Shown piece after piece: positions 48,764 through 61,293 of a DNA stretch of 64,000 bases. Source of the DNA: Allodiplogaster sudhausi (lineage: Eukaryota; Nematoda; Chromadorea; Rhabditida; Diplogasteridae). The position numbers and the translations under genes were made by a program. The notes under the pieces were generated by a model. The model saw only the letters and a program-made list of their open reading frames with translations. It searched no databases and had not been told where the DNA came from. Within the stretch, counting starts at the first letter, position 1, and every line of letters starts with the position of its first letter. The stretch spans positions 3,808,001 to 3,872,000 of the forward strand of contig CALZFC010000043.1 of the NCBI GenBank assembly GCA_945643635.1, read 5' to 3'.

Positions 48764-49223
48764 TTTGAGAGCGCAGATAGAAGCGACCGCGCGCGGTCAA
48801 GAAAGGTGTGGGAAATGAATTAGCAGAACGACAGATGTGAAAAGCAAATGATGAAAGTGCTATGTTACGTGAGAATGCCTTGCATCATATGCAGATTACC
48901 ATCATTTTCAAAGTGCACTTCGATTAGACCCTCTTTCATTTCGTCATTCGAAAAAAAAATTCCAATTTTTCAATAAGACAGAAATTATAAAATGTCAAAT
49001 ACGCAGATCTCCTTCAGTTTGCGCTGTGATATAATTTCTTAAAATACACATACGCAAGAACTTCGTGTGTTTCGCTTTTCCACTGTCCTCTTCAAGATAA
49101 AGAGAGGCTATCATGCACTTCTCCCTTCCTTATCTCTCTGCCTCTAGGAGAGATAACCATAACTTCATCTTTCTTCACGTCATCCAAGCCGTCAAATTAA
49201 TGTGACATTTCAGATGGTTATAA

Positions 49224-49400
49224 ACTACACAAAAAAAACATTGTTTGATATATCAAACAATTTCAGACAAACAATTTGTTCCTTATCTGATCCAAAACAA
49301 TGCTGTTCCATATAGCAAACAATCATTGTTTGATGCGCGATTGTTTGGCATATCAAACAATTTGTTTCAACGAAATTATTTGACATACCAAACAATCACA
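49224..49400. mobile_element. MITE-like element, inverted relative to 53636
   Basis: Begins with acacaaaaaaaacattgtttg, then repeats tatcaaacaat, gcatatcaaacaattt and related caaaca/tgtttg words, so it can fold extensively on itself. The reverse complement of 53636-53772 has the same order of words, including the acacaaaaaaaa end and atgtttggcatatcaaac. No coding capacity is present. The copies lie 4.3 kb apart in opposite orientation. Confidence 0.6.
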
Positions 49401-50363
49401 GCGCAGCCGCGTTGGCTCCGCCCCTTTCTGCATGCGCACCCACTTTTCATGGATTTTTAGCTGTTTTCTTATATTCTCCGAACACTTTCGATGCTAATTA
49501 CCAATCTTTTTCGATATCTAATTAGCTAACAGTCTTACACACCCTCTCCTACATTCTCTCCGTCTCTCTCTCTCTCTGTGCTATCAGGAATCTCAAACAC
49601 GACCCTCAAACTAGCCAGTTAATCGTCTTTTGCAGCTATTATTGCGGTTTTCGCTATAAATCAGTTTAAACTGTAGGTAAATCGTGAGAACAAAAGCTGC
49701 AAAAGTTGAAAAACTGGCTAACCTGCTTTGTGGGGAAGTGTTGGCGCCGTCGTCGTTGTATTTGGAATTAGAATTAGAATTTTGCCTCCGACCGAACCAC
49801 CACCCCGCGCACCCCGTACCCAAGCCCCTACCACCACACTACCCGCACTTGCGATCTGATTGTTGAAGATCCAGATGAAAAGGGCGGCGCCCATAGAGAA
49901 CGTTGAGAAAAGAACGTTGAGAAAAGAATGGAGAGAGAGAGACAGAAAGAATAAAGAGACAGAGTAAAAGAGAGAGAGAGAGAGAGAGAGAGAACTCTAC
50001 GAACTTGGTCTCTCCATCTGTGCCAATTTGGCTAAGAGCCAAAAGGTTTTTTCGAGAGTTTTACTGCTCAACGTGACTTATGTTGATTCTCTCTCAATTC
50101 TACATTTTTCTACAGAAAAAAGGAGGTTTTTTTAAAGCTATTTAGTGTTGTATTACAGTAAGTCTGAACGAATAGACTTTTAAAAGAAGTTTCCTCATCC
50201 GAGGTCTGATCTGTACCTCATTAGAACCGCCTTTCTGTGTAGAATCTTATGACATAGAGAGAGAGAGTGACCTTTCCGTCTCTTTATAGCGTTCACAGCA
50301 AAAGAAACACACAAACTCACAAATCTCAGAAACAGTCATTTCTGCGCTCAATTATCAATCAAT

Positions 50364-50602
50364 ATGGTCTCTCTCTCTTTCTCTCGGTGTTTCTCTCCCT
50401 CTCTCCTTCTCTCTCTGTCTCTCTCTCTCCCTCTCTCTCTCTGTGTGTCTGTCTGTCTCTCCCCCTGTCTATCTGCCTATCTCTCCCTCTCTGTCTGTCT
50501 GTCTGTCTGTATCTCTCTCTCCCTCTGTCCGTCTGTCTCTTCTCCCTCTCTCTCTCTCTCTCTGTCTGTCTGCCTCTCTCTGTCTCTCTCTCTATTTCTC
50601 GT
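50364..50602. repeat. (CT)n/(CTGT)n compound microsatellite
   Basis: About 240 bp of (TC)n interrupted by tctgtctgtctgt runs, most regular at 50480-50515 and 50560-50585. A GA-rich counterpart (50680-50820) lies less than 100 bp away on the same strand. The two arms could therefore pair. Confidence 0.88.
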
Positions 50603-51361
50603 GGTCTTCATTCTAATGACTGGAAATCGATATCTGCTATCATGTCGCTGCTATAAGAATGAAGAGATGACGAAAAACGGAAAGAGAGAGAGAAAGAGAG
50701 AGAGCCAGACAGAGAGAGGGAGAATAAATACAGAGAGTTGAGAAAGAGAAAGATAGAGAAAGAAAGAGAGAGAAAAGAAAGAGAGAGAAGGATAGAGAAA
50801 GAGAGAGACGCCGCGAGAGGGAGGTGCACGCTGTCTCGTCAGTGCTATCGATCGATCATTGCTAATTCTTTGCAAGCGGACAGTTTAATGTTTGTGCGTA
50901 AGTCTTGTGTCTTAAACAAAGTAGCATTCTTATGTTTTTTATTCTCACACATAAATGTGACCTGTAAAAATATTAGAAAAAGCTCTTGAATTAAATAAAC
51001 GGTAACCCAATGAACATTTGATAACTTTGCAAGAAACACTTACAGACTATGCGAATAAATTACAGAGGAACTTTCCTCAATCACTTCAATCATTTAATAA
51101 GAAACACACGCTTCCATATAAATCAACTCAAAAGATCACCAAGCCTTCGATACTTTCAAGGCCAATATAATAAAAATACTTTCAGGCCCAATACTTACTT
51201 TACTTTCAAGGCCCATCTAATGGGGGGAATTGCAAGAAATGGTGCTAACCACCACGGAGAAGGGGAAGGGAAGAGGCAATGAAGTCTCGTTGCCAGTGAA
51301 GTCGCCGCACTCCTATATGTTGCGACGCTCACAACGAGCCTTCTTCTCTGTCTCAGTCTGG

Positions 51362-52470
51362 TCATCCAGCTGGAATGAAGAGGGTCATGAAGACGATGGA
51401 GAAGGAGCAAGAAAGCGAGAGGGAGGGGAGAGTGAAAGAAAGCGAGAGGGAGGGAAAAGGAAGGAATTTCATTACATACAGGATGATACCGTATCCTCAT
51501 TTTTCGAGCAACTCGTTCTCGCTATATACAGTAGTACATTGCATAGCCCTCCTCACTTTTTGCCAAACCTCACCCAGCGATTTTGAAGCAGAAATTCAGT
51601 GTTTACTCCAATCTGCTTTTCCTAGCAGTCACTAGTGGCATCGATTCCTTAGGTCATACTTTTGAACAACTGTTTTTTTTTCGTCTATAAAAATTTTCAA
51701 GTAAAAAGAATCTATTACTTAATCCGAAAGACTCCTACAACGCTTCCCAGACACACACTCTTGGCTGCATCAGTTACACGGCGTACTCCAAGAGTTCTAC
51801 TCAAAGCTACCGTACCTGGTTCGGGGAGCACAATCGGTTTGGGCGCGCAGCCCTCTTCCCAGAGTCTCTTGGTCTCCTCGTCTGCGTCCTCCTTGCACTT
51901 GGGCAATTTGTACTCTTCGACGTGGTCGACGCGAATTACGAGACCGACCAGCTAAAAATGGAATTTATTTAATTTTTTTCATGGCTAAATAATTTTTTTT
52001 AATTATAATTATTATATAAATTACAACAAAAAAAATAACAATAAACTGAAAAGTGAGACCTTTCTTGCTTATTCATTCTACAAAGGAACCGCTTTAACGG
52101 TGAATCCCGAAGTAAAAAGAAGCGGTTACTAATGTGCATTGCTCCTTCGCCCATTTTTTCTTTGTTAATTCACTTTAAAAGTACAAGTATCTGTTTCTCA
52201 AAATTACAATCATGTATATTAGACGCAATAGGAAAGGAAAGTGCAATACGCAGCTTTAGTAAAACTTGTAACTAGTAAAACTAACAGAAAGAAAACATTA
52301 ATAAAATGAACAATAAAAATAACAAAAAAAAAATACTTGCCGTCATGCCGTTAAAGTTGTCGACGGCAAATATCGTACTCTTCTGGTCTTTGTAGCACAA
52401 AAAGGCGAAGACTCGAGACTTGCCCGTCTTGTGGTCGCGCAGCAGATTGATGTTCATCAGTTCGCCATAT
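51362..52470 (-). CDS. RBMX2/Ist3-like RNA-binding protein, 3' part only
   Basis: RBMX2 (yeast Ist3/Snu17) is an RRM protein of the activated spliceosome and RES complex. Exon 52341-52470 encodes [19 protein letters not shown] (after RNP2) and the RNP1-like [19 protein letters not shown]. Exon 51816-51951 encodes [15 protein letters not shown] then [12 protein letters not shown], both close to family order and spacing. A short last exon ending by about 51362 or 51311 is inferred. Its exact stop depends on the donor used (CCAG|gtacgg, or CGT|gtaactg further on). The 52341 exon has a GC donor (ACG|gcaag). It opens in a phase that needs a preceding exon carrying the W-I-F-x-G-G strand, but none was found between 52471 and 56000. 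The gene is thus truncated, or its 5' exons are remote. Confidence 0.78.
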
Positions 52471-53635
52471 CTAAAAAATAAATTCCTAATAAATAAATTT
52501 ATTTTAATATATTATCTTCACAACCGTGCTATTTTCACGCTATATTAGAACTTTTCCTTTAGTTTATGTGTAAGAAATGTTTAAGAAATACTCCATGTGC
52601 AACAAAAAAAGCAACAATAATAAGAAATTGAACTATCACGAAGAATATAACAATAAATGTTGTGTATAACGAATATATACAAATTAAAAGAAAAATGCCT
52701 AGATAGATTTAAAAAAAGGACTAACCCGCTGAGTAACACTCTCGAGCATCAACGATGTCATTAAGCGAAGTTCCTAAGGCGCGAGACCAGGGACCGAATT
52801 CGTGCTGCAAGAACTGATACGTCATTCATGTTTGGGAGCACATTAGAAAGCTAAAAGCCCAAATTTAAAAAAAAGGTCCGGTTTGAAACAATTTGACAAG
52901 GAGCACCTTCCCAAACCATTCAAACGAAAGTGCGAAACAGTTCAACAAGTGTGGCAAGGCAAGTAAAACAGTCAAAATCGGGGTGGGATATGGTTCCAAG
53001 AATTCCCAAAACGCATACTCAACGAAAAAATAAATAAAAAAATAAATCCTCTCGAAAACCTGGCAAAGGTAAACAGTTGAGAGTTTGCGAGTTCCAATGA
53101 ATGTCCAGATGGGCTCAGACAACAAGAAACGACTCCATACTGCAAGAAAAGATTCGACAGTCGAATAATCGAAGCACATTCAATCTCCCGAATAAAAAAA
53201 GGTTCAAGCGGTTCGGTTTGAACTGTTATGAAAAAGAAGCACTTTTTCAAAACGGTTCAAACCAAAGGTAGCAGCAACAAAACAGGTCAAGCAAGGCTAA
53301 TTATAAAAAAAAAGAATAAATCATACTCGTTCTCAAAAGAAAAACAAACACGGATTGATTACCTCATTAGACAACTTCGTCCCGATCCTACCAAGCCCTC
53401 AGCAACGCACGTTGCGGTCGACATGTTGCTGAACGCGTATACTTCGCTGCTGAAATATTATTATCAAGTAAACAAAACCTCAAACAAACACGGACATCAA
53501 CAAAAACAAGCTTTTAATTAGATTTCGTAGTAAACGTTTGAAACATTCTTTTCACCGTCCGTTAATTAGTTGTTTACGATCATCCCGCTACATACCGTAA
53601 AAATGTAAAACAATCCAAACAATTGCCTCGGACTG
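52471..53635. other. AT-rich repeats upstream of the RBMX2 fragment
   Basis: Two diverged direct repeats: 52863-53060 and 53180-53330 share a run of aaaaaaaggt, a ggtttgaa word, gcac[t/c]tt, a caaaac/caaacc block and caggtcaag/cagttcaac. One exon-like segment on the - strand, about 53378-53452, has a good acceptor (atttcag) and donor (gtaatc) and includes MSTATCVAEGLVGSG. It does not look like the missing RRM part. No other coding sequence was recognised. Confidence 0.4.
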
Positions 53636-53772
53636 GATAGCGTGCAAATCTGTAAAACAAATTGTTTGATATGCCAAACATTTTTTTTGAAACAACTGTT
53701 GTTTCAAACAATTCATCAAACAATCGAGCACCAAACAATGTTGTTTCAAACAATTCTTTTTTTTGTGTAACA
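53636..53772. mobile_element. MITE-like element, second copy
   Basis: Ends in ttttttttgtgtaac, the reverse complement of the left end of the 49224 element. It carries the same tgtttgat/atcaaaca words and a gccaaacatt block. It lies on the far side of the RBMX2 fragment, in inverted orientation. Confidence 0.6.
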
Positions 53773-54663
53773 CGCTGTTAAAGGATCCAAGAATGAAAAT
53801 AATGTGATTCAGGCATGGAATAGTGGGAAAAATCGTTTAATAAGGTAAATGCTAAGACAAGAGGAAAAGGCTATTGGGAGAATGCAGAGAGAAAGAGAAA
53901 CCGAGAGAGAGAGAGAGAGAGCCAGAGAAAAAGAGAGGAGGAAATGGAACAAGAGCGAGAGACACCGTCGGCTGACGGTGGAGTAGGCGGAGGGAATTAT
54001 TTAATAGTTTATATCTATCTATGACGCCAGCAACAATACCGGAAGTGTGTACGACATTCGCTCTTTGCTTGGTCCTTCTGACTTCACATGAACATACCGA
54101 CTTTCTTATCACTTTTCCTCTTGCTCTACAGTCCGAATATACTTCTGCCTTCCAATCTCTTCTATTATCTTCTTCTCTTCCCCTCCTGTCTAACATTCTC
54201 TCTCTCCCTCTCTCTCTCTCTTTTTCTCTCTCTCACTCTCTCTCTCTCTTTTTTTTTCTCTCTCTCTCTCACGTTTTCTTACTGTCAATGCTTGCTTGCT
54301 TCCCTTTCAAAAGCTCGTTCCCTCGGATCATTATCAGAAGTGTACAAGCCGGGCAAATTAACTTCCACTTGTAGCATTCTTCAATGAGCCGAATGTGAGA
54401 TGAAGCAGCCAACGACTTGCAATTATCATTATTTTACCAAATATCGGGAAGGGAACAATTCCTTTGTGTTTTCTTTTTTTCTTCTTCTTAGCATGCCATC
54501 AGTTTCATTTTTCTTAACTCTTTGACATACTAAAATATAACTTTTCTTCTCTTCTTTTCATGATTCATTCATGAACGCGTCATAGTTCTCTTGTACATAC
54601 ATACAATCATCCCTATAGCGACATCGTCATGCGAGCACCTGTTTCGCTCTATCTCTTTCTCTA

Positions 54664-54698
<35 letters not shown>

Positions 54699-56186
54699 TC
54701 ACCTATCTCATTCTCGTTTTTCTCTCTACACGTTTGGTATTGTTTACTCTTTATCCCTCTCTTACATACTTTGTGCTCTCAACGCTCTTCATTAGAAGGG
54801 CTTCAGTTTCCTTTAGAGATTTGTCTGAAGCTGTGATTGTGGGATCTTTTAGTCGTGTTCGACCTGGTATTTATTGAAGATTTCCTTTTCTTCGTTGGAG
54901 GTTGCTGCCATGGTCTCGAATTCATTGTGGAGTTCTCTTAGTCTTTCCAAAGATTGGACAGCATTGTTTCTGATTGGGATTCTGCTCTCTATCAGTTCAG
55001 TTAAGTATGACTAATGTCTGGAATTGAGAAGACGAAATGCATTTCGTTCTTTTCACAGAAAGGGTGAGAAGAAAGGAAAAAATGAGTGATTCATTGACTC
55101 CGCCGAAGGGCTTATTCTTTCGATACTTTCATTTTTGACGCTTATGCGCACAATAAGCTGGCCGCCAGTTTCGTGTTTTTCTTAACTCTTTAATGTTCTA
55201 AAATATAATATTTCTTTTCGTATTTTCACGACTTATTTACGTGTCATAATTCTCTTGTACATATATACATTCATATGTACCTATATACATCGTCATGCCT
55301 TTCAAGCATCTTGATCTCTTTACCTCGCTCACTCTATTCATTTCTCTCGTTCTTTTTTCTCTCTCTACACGTTTGTCATTCTTTTACTCTCTATCCTCTC
55401 TTACTGTCTTTGTGCTGTCATTGCTCTTCATGCGCTATTTCGAATTGTTGCCAGGAGTTCAATTGTTCGAGTAAGTATCCGTAATGTTTGTGGCAGCAAC
55501 ATTATACTTGGGGGAAAGTGCAATAAAGGGAGGGTGGTGAAGTGTGAGAGAAAGAGAGATACAGAGAGAGAGAGATACAGAGAGAGAGAGAGAGAGATAC
55601 AGAGAGAGAGAGAGAACACCAGGGAGAGAGAGAGAGAGAAGAGAGCAGAGGAAGCATGAGTTATCAGTGAGTCAAAGCGGACTAGCTCGCCGTTTCCACC
55701 CAAACGGAAAGCTGTCGTAGCAGCGATGTGGAATGGCTGGTGACTGAATGCAGCATCAGGGAGAACAACAGAAGAAACGTCTTATTGCTATTCAATATCC
55801 TCATGAACATATATTTCCTAATGAATTGTTGGTTTTGAAGCGCTTGGATTATACTGCATTCATGTTAAAAGCTTACTAAGCGATCGCTTTCATTTAAATT
55901 TATTGTAAATGTTTTAGTTTGGCAATCTGCCAAAGAAGATCACTCCTCAATGTTCCATTCCACACGCTTCTTTCCTTTCCCGTCATTTGCATTGCCATTG
56001 CCGTTGTGTTGTCATTGTATTGGTAGTCAGTTTCCACGTGGCTGGCTCTCCGTGAGCGGTTGGCTGCTCCCATGATTATTGGCCAGAGCAGGTCTGGTTG
56101 CTGGGAATGGGATAAACGGTGATCTTCCCGAGTCCTCCCGTCCTATCGTCTGATTAATGTAAGTCTATTACAGTCCGACGCACTCA
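53773..56186. other. Intergenic region, low complexity
   Basis: No recognised gene. CT tracts at 54190-54270 and 54655-54700, GA tracts at 53880-53930 and 55545-55640. Two segments, about 54480-54820 and 55180-55430, are diverged copies of one another. Both have cttaactcttt, aaaatataa, cttgtacatacata, catcgtcatg, then tctctctacacgtttg and ctctttatccctc. This is a 700-bp-period duplication. 55980-56180 may hold the promoter and 5' UTR of the next gene. Confidence 0.5.
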
Positions 56187-59100
56187 ATGCGCACTTACGC
56201 GCGTGTTCTCATTCTTCTTCTCATCACTGTCTATTCTGTTGCGCTATTCTTCCATCTCCGATCTTCTAACATACTATATCAGGTTGGGAGAGATGGAAAG
56301 GAAACAAGAAAGAGATTGACAGTGAGACAAGGTGGAAAAGTGAAAGATAAAGAGCGAGAGAGAGATAGCATTCAAGAACAGAGACAGAGAGAGCGAGAGA
56401 GCGAGAGAGATAGAGAGAAGGAGAAGGAGAAGAGGAAGGAAATACAGTTGGTATAAAATCCTTATCCGCGGCTGTTTATAACATTGTTATTGCATTTGAC
56501 TTGCAATTGATTTACCTAACATTGTGCGAAAAAGAAGGCATAAATTTGAATGCTTGAAAATATGAATGTTTCTCTCTTTGCAGTGGTTCAGCCCCGGTTC
56601 CGCGAATCATCTCATTCTTCGCTCTGCAAAAGCGGTCACTGCTGATGAAGACAGAGACAGGTCTTTGCAGGTCAGCTTCATAACTAACGGACAGGATTTC
56701 ATTTATTAGAAATAATTTGTTGCAGGAAATTAATGATCTAATTCTAACGACAGAGAGGAAAAATGCTGCTCAACAAGTAACTACGAAAACGTTACAAGTC
56801 AATTCTCTGACTACGGCAAAAATAAATAAGACCGTAACTTCAAATGCGAAAGAGACGGCAACAAGCAGATTGCCAAATTCGACTATCGCAACTCCAATGA
56901 CAGGAAGAGTTTTTCCGGTGAGTGCCATCAGTTTATATTTTTCCGTATCGTCAAATGATGGTTGTAGACATGTATGAGAATGATTAGTTTACAATTAATA
57001 AGTATTTCAGAAGGGTGGTACGAATGAAATGTTGCCAGATCGAGTGAAAGTCGCCAACGGAGACGTGCCGACCATGGAGGTTGCAACAATTTGTGTTTAT
57101 CTCTTCTTTTATTTTATTTTCTTTTTTTTTCATTAAAAAAAATGATCCCTAAATGTTTTCCAGAACCTCACTGCCACCTTCAGCTCCGTTCCATCCCTCC
57201 CTGACATTCGCAACTCGATAGCAGTTGACAATGGCACGTGGCCAGTTGTTGCCGTTGTCATCTCCTTTCGAGATCGGTTTGTGATCCTTATTTTTTTCTA
57301 TACAATTTTACTGCTGCTTATTTCGACATTGGCCAGTCCTTTGCTCTCAACCTTTTTTTTAACGGATTTATCAAGTCCTTCTGAATGTCGAAATCGACCG
57401 ATATCTTCTATTCATTAATTGCATTAATTGCTGTGTGAATGGAAGACGTGCAGGGAGTCTCACTTCCGCGCCCTTCTCTACGTGCTGCACTCCATGCTCC
57501 CCCGCCAGCCCATGCACTACCACGTCTTCCTGGTCGAGCAGGCAGGCAATCAGACATTCAACAAGGGCCGCATCCTCAACGTTGGATTCCGCGAGGCGCT
57601 CAAGGTTTTTTTATTCTCTCTTCGTTTTTATACATGTTCGTTTACTAGGGTGATCAAATCTTTGGATAATCTCTCAAAAGAAACCAATGCTCACCACGTT
57701 TTCATGACGTAATTATTGTAGCGCTAAGAAATTGTACCAAAGTGTAGCTGAATTAGAGGCCTACGTGTAGAACGGGCGAAGTGAGTAAGGCAGAGGCGCT
57801 TGCTATCGCTCACAATGAGGCTAATGGACTCCTTTCTGATAAGAGTATACGTGATCGATTTGTAAGAAAGTTATGCTTCCCGTGGTAGCTAAGAAATCAG
57901 GTGGTAACTTTTCTAGCGAACGCAATATACTGGAAAAATTGAAGCAAAGGATGCTTTGTTGAAACGGAAGAGAAAATAGTAGATGAGATTTCTGGATTCG
58001 ACTAGGGAATGACGCATTTTTGCATCCTAAGAGATGATGACTGCGTAATCCGCCATTGTCACCCAGTGTTTCCCTCTTCAGCTTCTGCCGTTCACGTGTT
58101 TCGTCTTCCACGACGTCGACCTTCTGCCGATGCATGACATTGCTTATCGCTGCTTCGACCAGCCCGAGCACTACAGCATTGCCATCGATAAATACAACTT
58201 CAAGTATGAATTTCAGCCCGAGCACTACAGCATTTCCATCGATAAATACAATCAAATATGAATTTCATTAATATATGTGAAAAGGGAGGTGTTATGTTGT
58301 TTTTCCAGCTTTCTTTTAGATAAAAATAAAAAATTTATTCATTTGCAGAAATCCGTACAAGACGCTGTTCGGTGGCGTGTTTGCATTGACCCCCGAGCAG
58401 TACATCCGCGCCAACGGATTCTCCAATTCCTTCTGGGGCTGGGGCGGCGAGGACGATGACCTCGAGTGCAGGTTAATCTTTATTCAATTACTCAAACTTG
58501 TATTCTATTTTATTTCTAAACATTTTATCTTCCAAATCATGCCTCGTGCTAAATATCTCTTATAATATCTTTTCATTTCTAATCCTTTTCCCTGACTCTA
58601 GAATGAGGCTGTCCGGTCTTACTTTGACTCGTCATCCTGAGACGGCAGTCCGCTACAAGACATTCAAGCATCGCAGGGACAAGTTGAATCAAACGAATAA
58701 GTGGGTGCATTTGTACTATTTGGCTACAAGAAAGAAAGAGGGCGAGAGAGATGGATGGAGAGAGTCCAAGGAAGAAAAGGTGACATAGAGAGGTCGACAG
58801 AAAGGCAAGCAGTCATAGAAAAGGCGAAGGAATGTCCCAACGTACAATATGTACATACATGCACCGTGGACTTGTACTTTGGGCTCTTTATTAGAGCTTT
58901 TTTTTATCTCTTCTTCCCCCTCTCACTCAATCCCTTTATATCTCTGTATCTATATCTCCATTTCTGTTTCTCTCTCCCTCTCTAATTCACTCACGATTCA
59001 ATGTTCTTCGAGTTGCAGTCGTAAAATATGGACGTGCTCACGCGATTAGATAAAAGCCCTAATCTGCTTGCCAGTCCTTCCTTGAATGGGCACCGCCTTT

Positions 59101-59642
59101 TTCTATCTTGTGACTTTTTGGACCGGGAATGAGCAAAAGAACATGTCACGCGAGTGGGAAGTACGTACAATTGAACTTTGGAATAAAATCTACATCGCTG
59201 AAACATCAATTAACAACTATGTGCGAATGCTTAAATTAATAACTATTTTTTAAGCTGCCGTTACAAGTTGTTGCATGTGAGCGGACAACGACAGTTTAAA
59301 GATGGACTCGCAACAGTGGACTACGACAGGCTAAATATGTTAGTTATATTCGGGTATCATTCAATCTATCCAATTCGAGGCTAACAGTTTTTAACCATTC
59401 TACCTCTTCGACCGGTATGCAATTTCGCGAGTCTCAACGTACACATGTATGTACATAATTACTATTCGAAGAACTGTTATCAATTCTTATTCGAATTTAC
59501 TGCCAATATACTATTTAGAAGAATATGTTAAATTAAAATTTATTCCCTAATTTGCTCTATTTCAGGACTCATCATAAGCTCTATACACATCTTCTCATTG
59601 ACGTCCACTATGAAAGTGGCCAGGCGGAACTTAAGAAAGAAG
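56187..59642 (+). CDS. Beta-1,4-galactosyltransferase family (BRE-4-like)
   Basis: Golgi type II glycosyltransferase of family GT7, transferring Gal/GalNAc from UDP-sugar to GlcNAc. Eleven exons with fully consistent phases: 56187-56282, 56584-56670, 56726-56917, 57011-57079, 57164-57276, 57454-57604, 58082-58203, 58349-58471, 58602-58700, 59255-59338 and 59566-59642. They give about 404 aa. Residues 7-25 form the membrane anchor (ARVLILLLITVYSVALFF). A Thr/Lys-rich stem runs to about 145, then the catalytic domain: VAVVISFRDR, NQAGNQTFNKGRILNVGF, FHDVDLLPMHD (DxD metal site), PYKTLFGGVFAL, FWGWGGEDDDLECR and DGLATVDYDRLNMTHHKLYT. Key GT7 motifs are intact. The C-terminal exon after 59642 is unresolved. 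Intron 7 contains a duplicated piece of exon 7. Confidence 0.92.
58155..58256. repeat. Tandem duplication of exon 7 end inside intron 7
   Basis: The 3' end of exon 7 (58155-58203, cagcccgagcactacagcat and onward) is repeated at 58215-58256 after gtatgaattt, with one substitution and a changed end. The second copy is preceded by gaatttcag, a consensus nematode acceptor. Its donor is lost (ATCAAATATG in place of CTTCAAGTATG), and it runs into TGA. Confidence 0.85.
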
Positions 59643-60350
59643 GTAGATCATTTCATCCTTCCTTCTCACACAAGCCTAGCTCATCTCTGAGTGAGCACAC
59701 TAACTCTTCTTTCCAGGAGTGTGTACGAAGAGTCCTGGCCGCAGTTCGTCGTGCAAGAGGTAGCACGTCCAATCATCTTTGGCTTTTATGCCATTCCGGA
59801 GCATTCCATTGATCAAATCTGTTACCCGCAATGGATTCTTTCCTGTGATCACAGTATATTATGTATGTTGTGGAATAGATAGATATCATCTCTTTGTATG
59901 CATAAGTCGTCGTATAAGCCGGTGACAAGTGAACGGGTTTGGTGTCCTTTGCCAAAGTATGCATTTCACTTTCGACCATTATAGAATCTTTATTTCTGTG
60001 ATCATTATTCTCAGCAAGATCACTAATATACATTTTCCTCCTTCATTTTCTGTTGATGTCACTTCATTTTAGTTCTTCAAAATACTGGTCGCTGTTTCAT
60101 TTCCCTCAACTGTTGCGTTTGTCCATTTTTTTTGTCTGTTCGCCATAGCATTTGCTTACAAAGTTGTTGTTCATCTAACCGGGTAGAAACAGAATGGATT
60201 AGGCTTAGCAAAAGAAGAAGAACACAGACGATGAACACGTGATGACTTCGGTGGCGGCATTCCATGTCGTGTAAGAGAGCATACACAGCATACAGAGATG
60301 GAAAGGGGTCTGAGGGGAAAGGGGTCTGAAGGAGGGGTTCGGGAAAGGGT
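59643..60350. other. 3' region of galactosyltransferase and spacer
   Basis: A + strand open stretch follows ctttccag at 59716 and reads VYEESWPQFVVQEVARPI then FGFYAIPEHSIDQICY. It looks coding and could be the last exon of the galactosyltransferase, but its frame does not match the donor at 59642. Either another exon exists or one base is off. The rest is AT-rich with no gene, up to the convergent troponin T stop. Confidence 0.4.
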
Positions 60351-61096
60351 CTAGGCAGCCGCCTCGACCTCCTCGGCGGGCGCAGGCTCCTCCGCGGGTG
60401 CGTCGTCCTCTGCGGCGGGCGCCGGCTCCGGCAGGTCGTCAAAGTCCTTGTCGGGAATGACGAGGGGGATCGGCTCGACCGGAGGGCGGGCTGCGTCTCC
60501 CTCCGCCTTCACCTGCTCCACGTACTTCGGCGGCTCAAGGTTCTTCCTAGAACAAGAGAAAGGGTGAGAGTGAGAGTTATGGCGACAAAGGGATTGATGC
60601 AATAAGGAGCAAGCCAGAACGAAAGAGAGAAAGAGAGGGAAAGAAAGAAGTAAGAGAGAGAGAGAGTGAGAGAGAGAAAGAGAGATATAGAGGTATATAA
60701 TACAGGGGGGGGGGGAGAGAAGAAGTCTGACCTGAGCTGTTCCAGCTCTTCGTTCTCCTTGCGTCCCCATTCTGATGGCGGGCGACCAGTTCCACGGACG
60801 AGCGTCGGCGGCTTCTTCACCACGGGCTGAAAGGAAAGAGTTTCTCTCGTTTTATTTCTAAACCCTCTCTCTCTGTCTTTCCCTCTAACTATTATTTTTT
60901 TTTCTCTTACTCGCTTCCTCTCATTCATTCTCTTTCTTACATGCTCGAAGAGAACGCGGCGATCTCCGTACGAGCGGCGGTCGATCTGGCGATCGAACTT
61001 GGAGGCAGTCGAGATCTGGAAAATTTAATGTACTTATTTTCCTCCCTTTTTCGTTCCATAGCTCTCTTTCGCTCTTTCTCCTTCCGTCATCACGTG

Positions 61097-61142
<46 letters not shown>

Positions 61143-61244
61143 TCTCTCTGCCTTTCTCATTCTGTCTCTCTCTCTCTGCCTTTCTCTTTCTGTCTCTCTC
61201 TCTGCCTTTCTCTTTCTGTCTCTCTCTCTGCCTTTCTCTTTATG

Positions 61245-61293
<49 letters not shown>

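Larger units (their letters stand above)
48764..51361. other. Repeat-rich intergenic region
   Basis: No recognised gene. It contains the MITE-like element at 49224-49400, a CT/CTGT microsatellite at 50364-50602, and GA-rich sequence at 50680-50825. A Lys/Glu-rich + strand frame at 51375-51500 has no family support and is antisense to the RBMX2-like locus. 49610-49870 has AT- and Pro-rich frames only. Confidence 0.5.

Noticed and set aside
50267..50741. Leu/Ser/Cys-rich frames of about 125 codons on the + strand
   Set aside because: These are frames through the CT/CTGT microsatellite, open only because the repeat lacks stops.
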